From: Jiulongibacter sediminis
Lineage (GTDB): Bacteria; Bacteroidota; Bacteroidia; Cytophagales; Spirosomataceae
DNA length: 64,000 bases
Direction of reading: 5' to 3'
NCBI RefSeq assembly: GCF_001306455.1
Contig: NZ_LGTQ01000009.1
Span: 124,001 to 188,000, forward strand
Position numbers and translations under genes: made by a program. The notes below the pieces were generated by a model. That model was not told the origin of the DNA, ran no database searches, and worked only from the letters and a program-made list of their open reading frames with translations. This document shows positions 33,607-41,438 of the stretch, one piece after another (position 1 is the first letter of the stretch; the number at the start of each line of letters is the position of its first letter).

Positions 33607-34002
33607 TTAAAAAAGCCGGTCAAATTTAGCCATAAGCTCGGCTGGAAGACGCTTTGGTTTCATGCTTACAGGGTCAAGTGCAATCCAAAGGGTTAAAGCT
33701 TTTACCACTGGTTGACCATTTTTTGAAATTAAATAATGCCTTTCAGTACTAATAGCATCATGCTTCTCCACCCAGGTTTCGATGGTAAGTTCATCATTAA
33801 GAAAAGCAGGCCTCAGGTAGTCAATCTCGTGCCTTCTGGCAATCCATCGTACTGATTCACGCTCTTCTTCAGTAGCTACGTGATACCAGTGATCAATAGC
33901 TGCTTTTTCCATGAACTTCAGATAAACCACGTTATTGACGTGATTGAGTTCATCAAGGTGCTCTGGAGTGATTTTGATGTTTTGTGAAAAAGTATTTTCC
34001 AT
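33607..34002 (-). CDS. Acyl-CoA thioesterase (4HBT hot-dog fold)
   Basis: A 131-residue hot-dog fold thioesterase of the 4-hydroxybenzoyl-CoA/YbgC type: ITPEHLDELNHVNNVVYLKFME contains the D-x-x-x-H-V-N-N active-site motif, then RHEIDYLRPAFLNDELTIETWV. Length is normal. Substrate unknown. The open frame starts with a TTG at 34008; the ATG two codons later at 34002 is preferred. The gene is separated from the ribosomal genes upstream by a terminator at 34006-34038 that nearly overlaps its start. Confidence 0.85.
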   Translation of the reverse strand: MENTFSQNIKITPEHLDELNHVNNVVYLKFMEKAAIDHWYHVATEEERESVRWIARRHEIDYLRPAFLNDELTIETWVEKHDAISTERHYLISKNGQPVVKALTLWIALDPVSMKPKRLPAELMAKFDRLF

Positions 34003-34005
34003 AAG

Positions 34006-34038
34006 CAAAAAAGCCTCTCTGATTTCTCAAAGAGGCTT
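34006..34038 (-). terminator. Terminator after the DUF4295 gene
   Basis: Stem AAGCCTCT / AGAGGCTT with a 12-nt loop and a run of six T on the minus strand; it ends just before the thioesterase ATG. Confidence 0.8.
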
Positions 34039-34059
34039 CTTAAAATGATGATTCTGACC

Positions 34060-34215
34060 TTAGGCTTTCAAAACGTCGTTTACTAGTTCAACCGGCACCA
34101 TTTCTTCTTTGAAGGTATAAGCACCCGTTTTTGGAGACTTGACAGCCTTAACAACTTTTGAGAAGTTCTTAAGTTTAGATTTATCTTGTAAGGTCGCTAC
34201 TACTTTCTTTGCCAT
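34060..34215 (-). CDS. DUF4295 small ribosome-associated protein
   Basis: A 51-residue basic protein beginning MAKKVVATLQDKSKLKNFSK and ending PVELVNDVLKA, matching DUF4295, a family confined to Bacteroidota. Read from the sequence directly: start complement of 34213-34215, stop complement of 34060-34062. It sits 29 nt downstream of rpmG. I believe it corresponds to the extra large-subunit protein (bL38) reported in the Flavobacterium johnsoniae ribosome, but I hold that identification with moderate certainty. Likely co-transcribed with rpmG. Confidence 0.88.
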   Translation of the reverse strand: MAKKVVATLQDKSKLKNFSKVVKAVKSPKTGAYTFKEEMVPVELVNDVLKA

Positions 34216-34244
34216 TGTCTTCTTAGTTTAAATGTTTTACCGAA

Positions 34245-34427
34245 TTACTTGATCTCTTTGTGTACGGTGTATTTTCTTAGAACCGGATTGTATTTCTTCA
34301 ATTCCAGTCTTGCAGTGGTGTTCTTACGGTTTTTAGTAGTGATGTAACGAGACATACCTGGCATACCGCTCTCTTTGTGCTCTGTACACTCTAAAATAAC
34401 CTGAACTCTATTTCCTTTCTTAGCCAT
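34245..34427 (-). CDS. rpmG: 50S ribosomal protein L33
   Basis: A 60-residue protein, full length L33: [40 protein letters not shown] and [12 protein letters not shown] are diagnostic. The zinc-ribbon cysteine pairs are lost except one Cys (EC at residues 13-14), so it is a zinc-free type. The usual upstream neighbour rpmB is not here; the next gene upstream encodes DUF3127. A full -7 promoter (34467-34474) drives the rpmG-DUF4295 pair. Confidence 0.95.
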   Translation of the reverse strand: MAKKGNRVQVILECTEHKESGMPGMSRYITTKNRKNTTARLELKKYNPVLRKYTVHKEIK

Positions 34428-34466
34428 TGCTTTATCGAATTATTGTCTTTTTTCTAAACAGGGGTG

Positions 34467-34474
34467 CAAAGATA
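34467..34474 (-). promoter_or_regulatory. -7 promoter element TATCTTTG for rpmG
   Basis: Full match to TAnnTTTG followed by GCACCCC, 39 nt upstream of the rpmG ATG. Confidence 0.65.
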
Positions 34475-34654
34475 GATATTTTTCCAGCTTTCGGCAAAAC
34501 TACATCGAAAATAAATTAGAATATTTTCCTTTGCCCTTTTCACTGACTATGAGTGTGTTTGTTTGAGTGAGAGCATTGATTTCGAATGCTTTTTTTAAGA
34601 AAAGACCTGATACTTCAATGAGTCCAGAACTTTCCAATATACATTTTCTCCGCT

Positions 34655-34999
34655 TTAGAAAGGAAGATCATCTTCACCCTCGACGGCAGCAGGAATATCA
34701 GCGGGAGCAGAAATATCATCTCCACCTTCTCCTGCTGTGCTAGCTTCAAGTTTCCAGGCCCTCACATCGGTATACCATCTGCCATTATATTCTCTGCTTT
34801 CAACGTCTATTGAAGCCGTTACACCATTACCTACTTTGATCATATTTTCATCGATTCGGTCGCCCCACATAGAAATACAAACTTTTTTAGGGTACTGGCT
34901 TTCTGTCTCAATCACAAAATCCTGCTTTTTCCATGGACCGTTCTTGCCTTCGCCGCTTTGAAGTGGTAAAACCTGAATGATATTTCCGCTGATCTCCAT
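34655..34999 (-). CDS. DUF3127 OB-fold protein with SSB-like acidic tail
   Basis: A 114-residue protein of DUF3127, restricted mainly to Bacteroidota. The first 85 residues are a likely OB fold (MEISGNIIQVLPLQSGEGKN, KKQDFVIETESQYPKKVCIS, GVTASIDVESREYNGRWYTD). The last 25 residues are low-complexity and end in E-D-D-L-P-F, closely resembling the D-D-D-I-P-F tip with which bacterial SSB recruits its partner proteins. The family is sometimes described as single-stranded-DNA-binding related; the tail supports this, but DNA binding is inferred. It has its own -7 box at 35041-35048. Confidence 0.85.
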   Translation of the reverse strand: MEISGNIIQVLPLQSGEGKNGPWKKQDFVIETESQYPKKVCISMWGDRIDENMIKVGNGVTASIDVESREYNGRWYTDVRAWKLEASTAGEGGDDISAPADIPAAVEGEDDLPF

Positions 35000-35040
35000 C
35001 CGATATAAATTTTAGTATAGATTTTTAATTAATTTGGCTG

Positions 35041-35048
35041 CAAATCTA
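35041..35048 (-). promoter_or_regulatory. -7 promoter element TAGATTTG for the DUF3127 gene
   Basis: Full match to TAnnTTTG followed by GCAGCC, 41 nt upstream of the ATG at 34999. Confidence 0.55.
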
Positions 35049-35071
35049 AGGAATTCAAGCCGTAAAATCCA

Positions 35072-36085
35072 TTGATCACCGAGCTTATTAAGCGTATTCA
35101 AAATTTGCAATCTGAAGGAGATCAATACTTTGATCAGGGACTATTTCCATCATTCAGAGTAAATCCTTTTTGGAACTATAGGCGGCCTGATAATAATATA
35201 TTCTCTTCATTATCAGTTTGTTTTGTTTTGAATGGTGTCGAATCGTTTATGCAAAGTGATGAGCGTTTGATGATTAAGGAGATTAAAGAAAAGCTAATTC
35301 GATGCTTACCTAAGTATCAAACTAAGCCTGATCGGCAGACTTTCAATTTTTATCAGAGTGGTGAGCATTCTCATTTTCCGAACGGCTTCTTAATGCATAG
35401 ATTCAGGCATTTCAAATTACCGGATGATATTGATGATACAGCTCTGTCTTTTTTGATTCAAAAGGCAGAAATATCTTACTTCAAAAATCTTCTGATTGAA
35501 CATGCTCATGAAGATGGAGTTTATGATACCTGGTTTGGTAAAAACATGCCAAAAGAGAAGGACGCCTGTGCTCTGTCAAATCTAATGTATCTGGTTTTCG
35601 GTTCGGGAGAGGAGTTGAATATCAATGATCGCCAGACTTTGGAATATCTGAATGAAGTGATTGTTTCAGAAGAGTATCTCAAAAATCCTTTTTGGGTATC
35701 ACGGCATTATGGAACCGTACCATTGATTGTGTATCATTACGCCCGGTTGATTGAAAAATTTGATCCTCCACAATTGGCTGAAGCAAGTGGCCTATTGAAA
35801 AAGAGTCTTCCTGAATTATTGAAAAATGAAAAGGTATTCCTGAATCAGTTGCTTTTACAAACCGCAGGATATAGGCTTGGGCTTGACCTGAAATTGCCCG
35901 AATCAAATGTTACAGGACAGTTTTATTCTTTTATCGGAGCTCCTTTTGCTCCATTGCCTTCTCTCTGGTTAAAAAATATAGCTTCTCAAAAATGGGCATT
36001 ACTTTATTGGAAATGTGAGGCTCATGAGCTGGCATTGCAATTGGAAAATGCCGTTTGTAAGCGTATCATTGCCGAAGAAATATAA
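35072..36085 (+). CDS. Unknown helical protein with a DIDDTA motif
   Basis: I do not recognise this 337-residue cytoplasmic protein. It is predicted to be mainly helical and carries KLPDDIDDTALSFLI near residues 114-128; D-x-D-D-T-A is the motif of class II terpene cyclases, which use the central Asp as a proton donor, and similar strings occur in other alpha-toroid proteins. There is no second cyclase domain and the length is about half that of squalene-hopene cyclase. The start is TTG at 35072, since the next ATG lies inside conserved-looking sequence. It is seven bases upstream of the VF530-like gene and probably co-transcribed. Confidence 0.65.
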   Translation: MITELIKRIQNLQSEGDQYFDQGLFPSFRVNPFWNYRRPDNNIFSSLSVCFVLNGVESFMQSDERLMIKEIKEKLIRCLPKYQTKPDRQTFNFYQSGEHSHFPNGFLMHRFRHFKLPDDIDDTALSFLIQKAEISYFKNLLIEHAHEDGVYDTWFGKNMPKEKDACALSNLMYLVFGSGEELNINDRQTLEYLNEVIVSEEYLKNPFWVSRHYGTVPLIVYHYARLIEKFDPPQLAEASGLLKKSLPELLKNEKVFLNQLLLQTAGYRLGLDLKLPESNVTGQFYSFIGAPFAPLPSLWLKNIASQKWALLYWKCEAHELALQLENAVCKRIIAEEI

Positions 36086-36091
36086 ATCTCA

Positions 36092-36322
36092 ATGACTCAG
36101 GAGCAGCCCAATAACCCTCTTCACGGTGTGAGACTTGATACCATACTGAATGCCTTAGTGGATCATTTTGGCTGGGTAGCACTGGGGAAGATCATCAGAA
36201 TTAATTGTTTCAATAATAACCCCACGATGAACTCCTCTTTGAAATTCTTGAGAAAAACAGACTGGGCCAGAAAACAGGTGGAAGAGCTCTATCTGGAGTT
36301 GAAACGGGACGGGCTAGTTTGA
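36092..36322 (+). CDS. VF530-type DNA-binding protein (DUF2132)
   Basis: A 76-residue protein matching the VF530 family: [40 protein letters not shown] and [20 protein letters not shown] are its hallmark blocks. A structure of the Vibrio member showed a small helical fold with suggested DNA binding; the role is unknown. Full length. It follows the DIDDTA gene by six bases, and uvrA has its own promoter downstream. Confidence 0.9.
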   Translation: MTQEQPNNPLHGVRLDTILNALVDHFGWVALGKIIRINCFNNNPTMNSSLKFLRKTDWARKQVEELYLELKRDGLV

Positions 36323-36381
36323 GACATTCACATTATTCTTAGCATTTTAGATTCAATCTGTCTGGTTGAGAGATATTTGGC

Positions 36382-36389
36382 TAACTTTG
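36382..36389 (+). promoter_or_regulatory. -7 promoter element TAACTTTG for uvrA
   Basis: Full match to TAnnTTTG followed by GCGG, 28 nt upstream of the GTG at 36418. The alternative TTG start at 36394 would fall at or before the expected transcription start. Confidence 0.55.
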
Positions 36390-36417
36390 CGGTTTGCAGA
36401 AAAATCCTTTCATAAAC

Positions 36418-39258
36418 GTGGCAGAAAAAGCACTTTCAGACGTAGAAATTACCGGGCATGAGCAAATTGAGGTCTTTGGAGCCCGGGAGCATAACCTAAA
36501 AAACATTGATGTTATAATTCCCCGAAATAAGCTGGTGACCGTGACGGGCATCAGTGGCTCAGGGAAGTCTTCATTGGCTTTTGACACCATTTACGCTGAG
36601 GGTCAGCGGCGGTATATGGAGAGTTTCTCTGCCTATGCCCGCTCATTTATTGGCGATATGGAACGCCCGGATGTTGACAAGATAAACGGACTATCTCCCG
36701 TCATCAGCATTGAGCAAAAAACTACCTCCAGAAACCCAAGATCTACCGTAGGTACGACCACTGAAATCTATGATTTTCTGCGTTTGCTTTATGCTAGGGC
36801 AGGCATTGCCTACAGCTATGTGACGGGTAAACCGATGATCAAACAAACTCAGGATCAGATCGTCGATCAGATTTTGGAGGAGTATGAGGGACAAAAACTG
36901 ACTATTCTGGCTCCATTAGTGAAAGGTCGGAAGGGGCATTACCGCGAGCTTTTTGTACAGATTCGAAAGATGGGTTATACCAAAGTTCGTGTGGATGGAG
37001 AAGTGCAGGATCTGGTACCCAAAATGCAGGTAGATCGTTATAAAATACACGATATTGAGGTGGTGATTGATCGTATTATGCCTCAAAAAGAGGATCGATA
37101 TCGCATCAGTCAGTCGGTGGGCACGGCCCTCAAAACCGGGAAGGGTTCTATGCTTCTATTGGATCAAAAAGATGAAGTAAAATACCTCTCTCAAAACTTG
37201 ATGGATCCTGAAAGTGGGATAAGTTACGAGGAACCTTCGCCGAACTCCTTCTCTTTCAACTCGCCATATGGATCATGCCCTACCTGTAACGGTCTGGGGA
37301 AGGTGGAAGAAATTACTGAAGAATCTATCATTCCGGACAAATCTTTAAGCATAAGCCGGGGCGGTATTGTGGCTTTGGGTGAATACAGGGACTTATGGAT
37401 TTTCAAACAGATTCAGGTGATACTCAAAAAATACAAGGCAAACGTGAGCACGCCTATTGAGAAAATTCCTGAGGAAGGACTTAAAACTATTTTATACGGA
37501 AGTGATGATCCCGTGGCAGTTCCCTCAAAGAAGTATCCCGGTGAAGACTGGAACACTAAATTCGAAGGAATTATAAACTTTCTGAAACGCCAGCAAGAGT
37601 CAGATAACGATAAGATTCAGGACTGGTTACAGGATTTTATGATTGTAAAAACCTGTCCTGATTGTGAAGGAGCTCGACTGAGAATTGAATCAAGACATTT
37701 CAAAATAGCTGACAAAAATATTTCAGAACTGGCTGAGATGGATATCTCTGACCTTTCAGATTGGTTTGAGAATATAGAGACAAGGCTTACAGATAAGCAA
37801 TTGCAAATTGCAACTGAAATTTTGAAGGAGCTGCGGAAAAGAATCGGCTTTTTGAATGGAATTGGCTTGGATTATTTGACACTTAACAGGCCTTTAAAAT
37901 CTCTTTCCGGAGGAGAAGCACAACGAATCAGACTCGCTACTCAGATTGGCACCCAGCTCGTGGGAGTGCTTTATATCATGGATGAACCAAGCATCGGTCT
38001 GCACCAAAGAGACAATGTAAAACTGATTAAGGCTTTGAAAGATCTTCGTGATCTTGGTAATACAGTATTGATTGTGGAGCATGACAAGGATATGATGTTG
38101 GAATCTGATTATATTCTTGATATTGGACCGGGGGCCGGGCGGCATGGTGGCAAAATTGTTGGCCAGGGTACACCTGAAGATTTCCTAAAGAACGGAAGCC
38201 CTACGGCTGATTTTTTGAGTGGTCGTCAGCAAATTGAAGTACCAAAAGAAAGGAGAAAAGGAAACGGGAAATCGGTGGTTTTAAAAGGTGCTACAGGCCA
38301 TAATTTACAGAATGTTGACCTTAAAATTCCTTTGGGTAAAATGGTTTGTGTTACCGGGGTTAGTGGCTCAGGGAAGTCGTCTCTGATTCATGATACTCTC
38401 TTTCCAATCTTAAACAGACATTTTTTCAGAGCAAAAAGGGAGCCATTAGAACATAAAAAAGTGACGGGGCTAGAGTATATTGATAAAGTTATTGAGGTTG
38501 ATCAATCACCAATAGGGAGAACGCCAAGATCAAACCCCGCGACCTATACAGGCATGTTTACGGACATCAGGGCTCTATTTGCGGAGCTGCCGGAATCCAA
38601 AATTCGGGGCTATAAGCCTGGACGCTTTTCTTTCAATGTGAAAGGAGGCCGCTGTGAAACCTGTCAGGGAGGCGGAATGAAAAAAGTAGAAATGGATTTT
38701 CTACCGGACGTACATGTGGAATGTGAAACGTGTAAGGGTAAACGTTTTAATCGAGAAACCTTGGAAGTGAGATTTAAAGGGAAATCCATTGCTGATGTGC
38801 TGGACATGACGGTAGAAGAGGCCATGCACTTCTTTGAAAATCAGCCGCGTATACAAAGAAGAGTTAGTACGCTTTTTGACGTAGGTCTGGGCTACATTAC
38901 CTTAGGTCAGCACGCTACGACTTTGTCTGGCGGAGAGGCACAGCGAGTTAAACTTTCAGAGGAACTTTCAAAGAGAGACACTGGTAAAACGCTTTACATT
39001 TTAGATGAGCCAACCACAGGTTTGCATTTTCAGGATATCAAAAAACTTCTGGATGTGCTTCAAAAACTGGCCGATAAAGGGAATACAGTGCTCATTATTG
39101 AGCACAATATGGATGTGATCAAGGTAGCTGATTTTATCGTGGATATGGGTCCCGAGGGTGGCACCAGAGGAGGTCAAATAGTAGCTCAGGGCACTCCGGA
39201 GGAGGTTTCAAAGGTGAAAGAAAGCTTTACCGGACATTATCTGAAAGCCGAACTATAG
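36418..39258 (+). CDS. uvrA: Excinuclease ABC subunit A
   Basis: A 946-residue UvrA, full length. It is the damage-recognising ATPase of nucleotide excision repair, loading UvrB onto DNA. Both ABC modules are present: Walker [21 protein letters not shown] and [19 protein letters not shown], two LSGGEAQR signatures, and the zinc modules [16 protein letters not shown] and [16 protein letters not shown]. The frame opens with TTG at 36394, but the promoter position favours the GTG at 36418 ([13 protein letters not shown]). The last six bases overlap the convergent lipoprotein gene. Confidence 0.96.
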   Translation: MAEKALSDVEITGHEQIEVFGAREHNLKNIDVIIPRNKLVTVTGISGSGKSSLAFDTIYAEGQRRYMESFSAYARSFIGDMERPDVDKINGLSPVISIEQKTTSRNPRSTVGTTTEIYDFLRLLYARAGIAYSYVTGKPMIKQTQDQIVDQILEEYEGQKLTILAPLVKGRKGHYRELFVQIRKMGYTKVRVDGEVQDLVPKMQVDRYKIHDIEVVIDRIMPQKEDRYRISQSVGTALKTGKGSMLLLDQKDEVKYLSQNLMDPESGISYEEPSPNSFSFNSPYGSCPTCNGLGKVEEITEESIIPDKSLSISRGGIVALGEYRDLWIFKQIQVILKKYKANVSTPIEKIPEEGLKTILYGSDDPVAVPSKKYPGEDWNTKFEGIINFLKRQQESDNDKIQDWLQDFMIVKTCPDCEGARLRIESRHFKIADKNISELAEMDISDLSDWFENIETRLTDKQLQIATEILKELRKRIGFLNGIGLDYLTLNRPLKSLSGGEAQRIRLATQIGTQLVGVLYIMDEPSIGLHQRDNVKLIKALKDLRDLGNTVLIVEHDKDMMLESDYILDIGPGAGRHGGKIVGQGTPEDFLKNGSPTADFLSGRQQIEVPKERRKGNGKSVVLKGATGHNLQNVDLKIPLGKMVCVTGVSGSGKSSLIHDTLFPILNRHFFRAKREPLEHKKVTGLEYIDKVIEVDQSPIGRTPRSNPATYTGMFTDIRALFAELPESKIRGYKPGRFSFNVKGGRCETCQGGGMKKVEMDFLPDVHVECETCKGKRFNRETLEVRFKGKSIADVLDMTVEEAMHFFENQPRIQRRVSTLFDVGLGYITLGQHATTLSGGEAQRVKLSEELSKRDTGKTLYILDEPTTGLHFQDIKKLLDVLQKLADKGNTVLIIEHNMDVIKVADFIVDMGPEGGTRGGQIVAQGTPEEVSKVKESFTGHYLKAEL

Positions 39259-39732
39259 GACATTGACCTCAATGTTACCTTTGAGTTCTTTATCAGATTT
39301 TTTATCCCAGATTCTGAATAGGTAGTAGTATGTTTTACCATGCTCCATGGGTTGGCCGACAACCAGGTTAAGCTTAAGCTTTTTGGCATCCTCGGCAGAA
39401 ACACCAACTTCTCCGTACTTTGTGAAAAGGTCTGGGAAGAAGGATACCACATTTCCTTCCTCATCAGAAACAGCATATTCTGCACCGGGTAAAACATTTG
39501 AATCACTGATCATTTTAAAGTCATCAATACCATCAACTACCACAGTGATTTCGTCCCCATAATTGAAGTTTTTACTTTTTTGTGGAGTTTGATTGACTAA
39601 AACGTTGATGGATTCAGCTTTAAGTCCCTTGTAATCAATATAGAGGCCCTTGGCATCATCTTTATAAGTGCTCGTGCACCCAGCCAAAATGGAAATAAGA
39701 ACTACGAAGTTAAAAGGCCTCAATACTTTCAT
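39253..39732 (-). CDS. Hypothetical lipoprotein
   Basis: A 159-residue protein with a lipoprotein signal (MKVLRPFNFVVLISILAGC, lipobox LAGC, Cys 19). The mature part is beta-rich and ends KTYYYLFRIWDKKSDKELKG-type strand with a short tail; no family is recognised. The frame extends to 39762, but the ATG at 39732 gives the proper signal. It overlaps the end of uvrA by six bases and diverges from the first S74 gene, whose ATG is 60 bases away. Confidence 0.7.
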   Translation of the reverse strand: MKVLRPFNFVVLISILAGCTSTYKDDAKGLYIDYKGLKAESINVLVNQTPQKSKNFNYGDEITVVVDGIDDFKMISDSNVLPGAEYAVSDEEGNVVSFFPDLFTKYGEVGVSAEDAKKLKLNLVVGQPMEHGKTYYYLFRIWDKKSDKELKGNIEVNVL

Positions 39733-39791
39733 TAACTCAGAATTTGTATAACTTGCGTACAAATAACACCTATTAAAACTACTCTAGCAAC

Positions 39792-40910
39792 ATGAAACAA
39801 AAAGTACGCCTTTTCGGTGCTCTTTTTATATCGCTATTGACACTACAGAGTCAGGTAAGTAAAAAGAAAAGTCAGGAAGAATTAAATAACATATTAGGAG
39901 GTAATGAGGCGAAAGCTGTAAACGATCAGGTTTTTGCCGATGATGTTATTGTTCAGGGAAGTATTTGTGTCGGGTTTGATTGTGTGAATGGAGAAAATTT
40001 CGGCTCCGACACCGAAAGACTTAAAGAAAACAATTTACGTATACATTTTAATGATACCAGTAATTCAGGGTCGTTTCCGACAAATGATTGGAGGATTGTG
40101 GCTAACGAAACCATAAATGGAGGAGATAGTTTCTTAGCCTTTGAAGATTCCGATGCTGGAACCTACCCTTTCAAGGTTCAGTCTGGTGCCGGTAATAACG
40201 CATTATTTGTGAAACGGGGAGAAGGTAACATAGGTTTTGGAACAAGTAATCCAGTGGTTGAGTTACATGCAGTAGATGGCAATTCACCAGCCTTGAGGCT
40301 TGAGCAAGACGGCTCTGCGGGCTTTCAGCCGCAAACTTGGGATCTGGCTGGTAATGAAGTTAACTTTTTTATAAGGGATGTAACTAACGGAAGCAAACTA
40401 CCTTTCAGAATATTTCCTAATTCTCCTGACAAGGCATTTGAGATCGGCCCTAGTGGTGTGACAATAAAGAACGTCAGTTTAATCCAGCCTACCGCTCCTT
40501 CAGATCTCCGATTGAAAGAGGAAATCAAACCATTGAATGATATGACAAGCTTGTTAATGCAGTTGTACCCTAAGTCATACTATTTTAAAAAGGAGTTTAT
40601 TAAAAGTAACGGTTTTCCGTCGGGTCTACAATATGGTTTGGTCGCTCAGGAAGTTGAAAAAATATTACCAACAATTGTTGGAGTTTACAGTGATAACGAC
40701 CTGAAAAGGAATTATAAAAGTTTGAACTATTCGGCGTTTGTTCCTTTACTGATTCAGGGTTTTAAAGAACAGCAGGCTACTATTAATGCCCAAAACGAAA
40801 AAATTAAAGAATTAGAGAAAGGGCTTGCATCCTATGCTTCTTTGGAATCAAGGATAAGAGACCTGGAAGGTTCTAAGAATAGTGCAACTACAAACAATGC
40901 GAAAAGATAG
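39792..40910 (+). CDS. S74 tail-fibre-domain surface protein, copy 1
   Basis: A 372-residue exported protein. After a short hydrophobic signal (LFGALFISLLTLQSQV) comes a motif QSQVSKKKSQEELNNILGG shared with copy 2, then a beta-rich shaft with GNIGFGTSNPVVELHAVDGN-type repeats, and a C-terminal S74 intramolecular-chaperone domain (SDLRLKEEIKPL, YPKSYYFKKEF, YGLVAQEVEKILP, YKSLNYSAFVPLLIQGFKEQ) with a terminal coiled coil. S74 domains drive trimer assembly of fibres and cleave themselves off. In Bacteroidota these genes are usually chromosomal and their role (adhesion, surface) is unknown. It is four bases upstream of its small partner gene. Confidence 0.85.
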   Translation: MKQKVRLFGALFISLLTLQSQVSKKKSQEELNNILGGNEAKAVNDQVFADDVIVQGSICVGFDCVNGENFGSDTERLKENNLRIHFNDTSNSGSFPTNDWRIVANETINGGDSFLAFEDSDAGTYPFKVQSGAGNNALFVKRGEGNIGFGTSNPVVELHAVDGNSPALRLEQDGSAGFQPQTWDLAGNEVNFFIRDVTNGSKLPFRIFPNSPDKAFEIGPSGVTIKNVSLIQPTAPSDLRLKEEIKPLNDMTSLLMQLYPKSYYFKKEFIKSNGFPSGLQYGLVAQEVEKILPTIVGVYSDNDLKRNYKSLNYSAFVPLLIQGFKEQQATINAQNEKIKELEKGLASYASLESRIRDLEGSKNSATTNNAKR

Positions 40911-40914
40911 TCAG

Positions 40915-41292
40915 ATGAAGAAGTATTTAACAGTCGCTTTAATGTTGGCAGGAACGGTGGTTTTTGCACAAAGAGAAATTGACGAAAACGGTCGCCCTCT
41001 AGGTGCTAAACCGAGCTTTACGGTTTCTTCGGTTGAAGATGTTTATTTGGCAAAAAGTGAAAGCTCTGTTGCCGGTTCAGAAATAAAACTCAATTATTCG
41101 CTTCCTTCTGGTGTGACTTCGGGTAAAATAACACTTTTTCACCCAAGAAGGGATGAAGAATTAAAGTCGTATAACTTAAATTCTGAGACGGGTACAGTTT
41201 CAATAAGTTTGAAAAATTTACCAATATCTACTTTCTCTGCAGGCTTGTATGATTCAGAAGGGAAATTCCTGAAATCATTTAATGTGTATTGA
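40915..41292 (+). CDS. Small secreted protein, partner of S74 copy 1
   Basis: A 125-residue protein with a Sec signal (MKKYLTVALMLAGTVVFAQ) and a beta-rich mature part. It is strongly similar over its whole length to the gene at 42768-43145, which also follows an S74 gene; the mature N terminus REIDENGRPLGAKPSFTVSS is identical apart from the first residue, and 59 bases there are identical at DNA level. The C-terminal segment TFSAGLYDSEGKFLKSFNVY somewhat resembles short type IX secretion or adhesive C-termini but is not a clear match. Function unknown; co-transcription with the S74 gene suggests a shared structure. Confidence 0.75.
   Translation: MKKYLTVALMLAGTVVFAQREIDENGRPLGAKPSFTVSSVEDVYLAKSESSVAGSEIKLNYSLPSGVTSGKITLFHPRRDEELKSYNLNSETGTVSISLKNLPISTFSAGLYDSEGKFLKSFNVY
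40978..41036 (+). repeat. 59-bp identical repeat, copy 1
   Basis: Identical to 42831-42889; both lie at the same position in the two paralogous small-protein genes. Flanking sequence diverges at many synonymous sites, which points to gene conversion or strong local constraint. Confidence 0.9.
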
Positions 41293-41294
41293 AA

Positions 41295-41356
41295 CCTTTT
41301 CTTAGAAAAGGTTTTTGAAATTGGGCAGCGAGTATTTCGCTGCCTTTTTTGTTTTA
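41295..41356 (-). pseudogene. Relic of the 3' end of the antisense FG-GAP gene, duplicated with S74 copy 1
   Basis: Read on the minus strand, this stretch gives GSEILAAQFQKPFLRKGFNT followed by H and a TAA stop (the stop and last codons overlap the end of the small gene near 41280). The intact gene at 43132-46359 ends GSEILAARFQKPFIRFNFNT, H, TAA. Upstream of the shared part the relic frame meets a stop and lacks one A of an A-tract, and no further similarity continues. So about 22 codons of the convergent gene were copied with the S74 unit. Confidence 0.75.
41323..41356 (+). terminator. Terminator after S74 unit copy 1
   Basis: Stem GGCAGCGA / TCGCTGCC followed by TTTTTTGTTTT. The same hairpin follows copy 2. 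A second hairpin (AAACCTTTTCT / AGAAAAGGTTT, 41292-41314) precedes it here only. Confidence 0.88.
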
Positions 41357-41409
41357 ATTCCGTTAAATAGAACTCTTTTTAAAAATGCGGGCTGTATATC
41401 GATATAAAT

Positions 41410-41417
41410 TATCTTTG
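41410..41417 (+). promoter_or_regulatory. -7 promoter element TATCTTTG for S74 copy 2
   Basis: Full match to TAnnTTTG, 21 nt upstream of the ATG at 41439; it lies in the longer frame from 41385 and so excludes that start. Copy 1 has no equivalent perfect box. Confidence 0.6.
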
Positions 41418-41438
41418 ATAATAAACAGTTATACAGCC

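Noticed and set aside
41292-41314. Second hairpin after small gene copy 1 as an independent regulatory element
   Set aside because: It is the degenerate counterpart of antisense codons in copy 2 and lies just before the main terminator; likely only supports termination.
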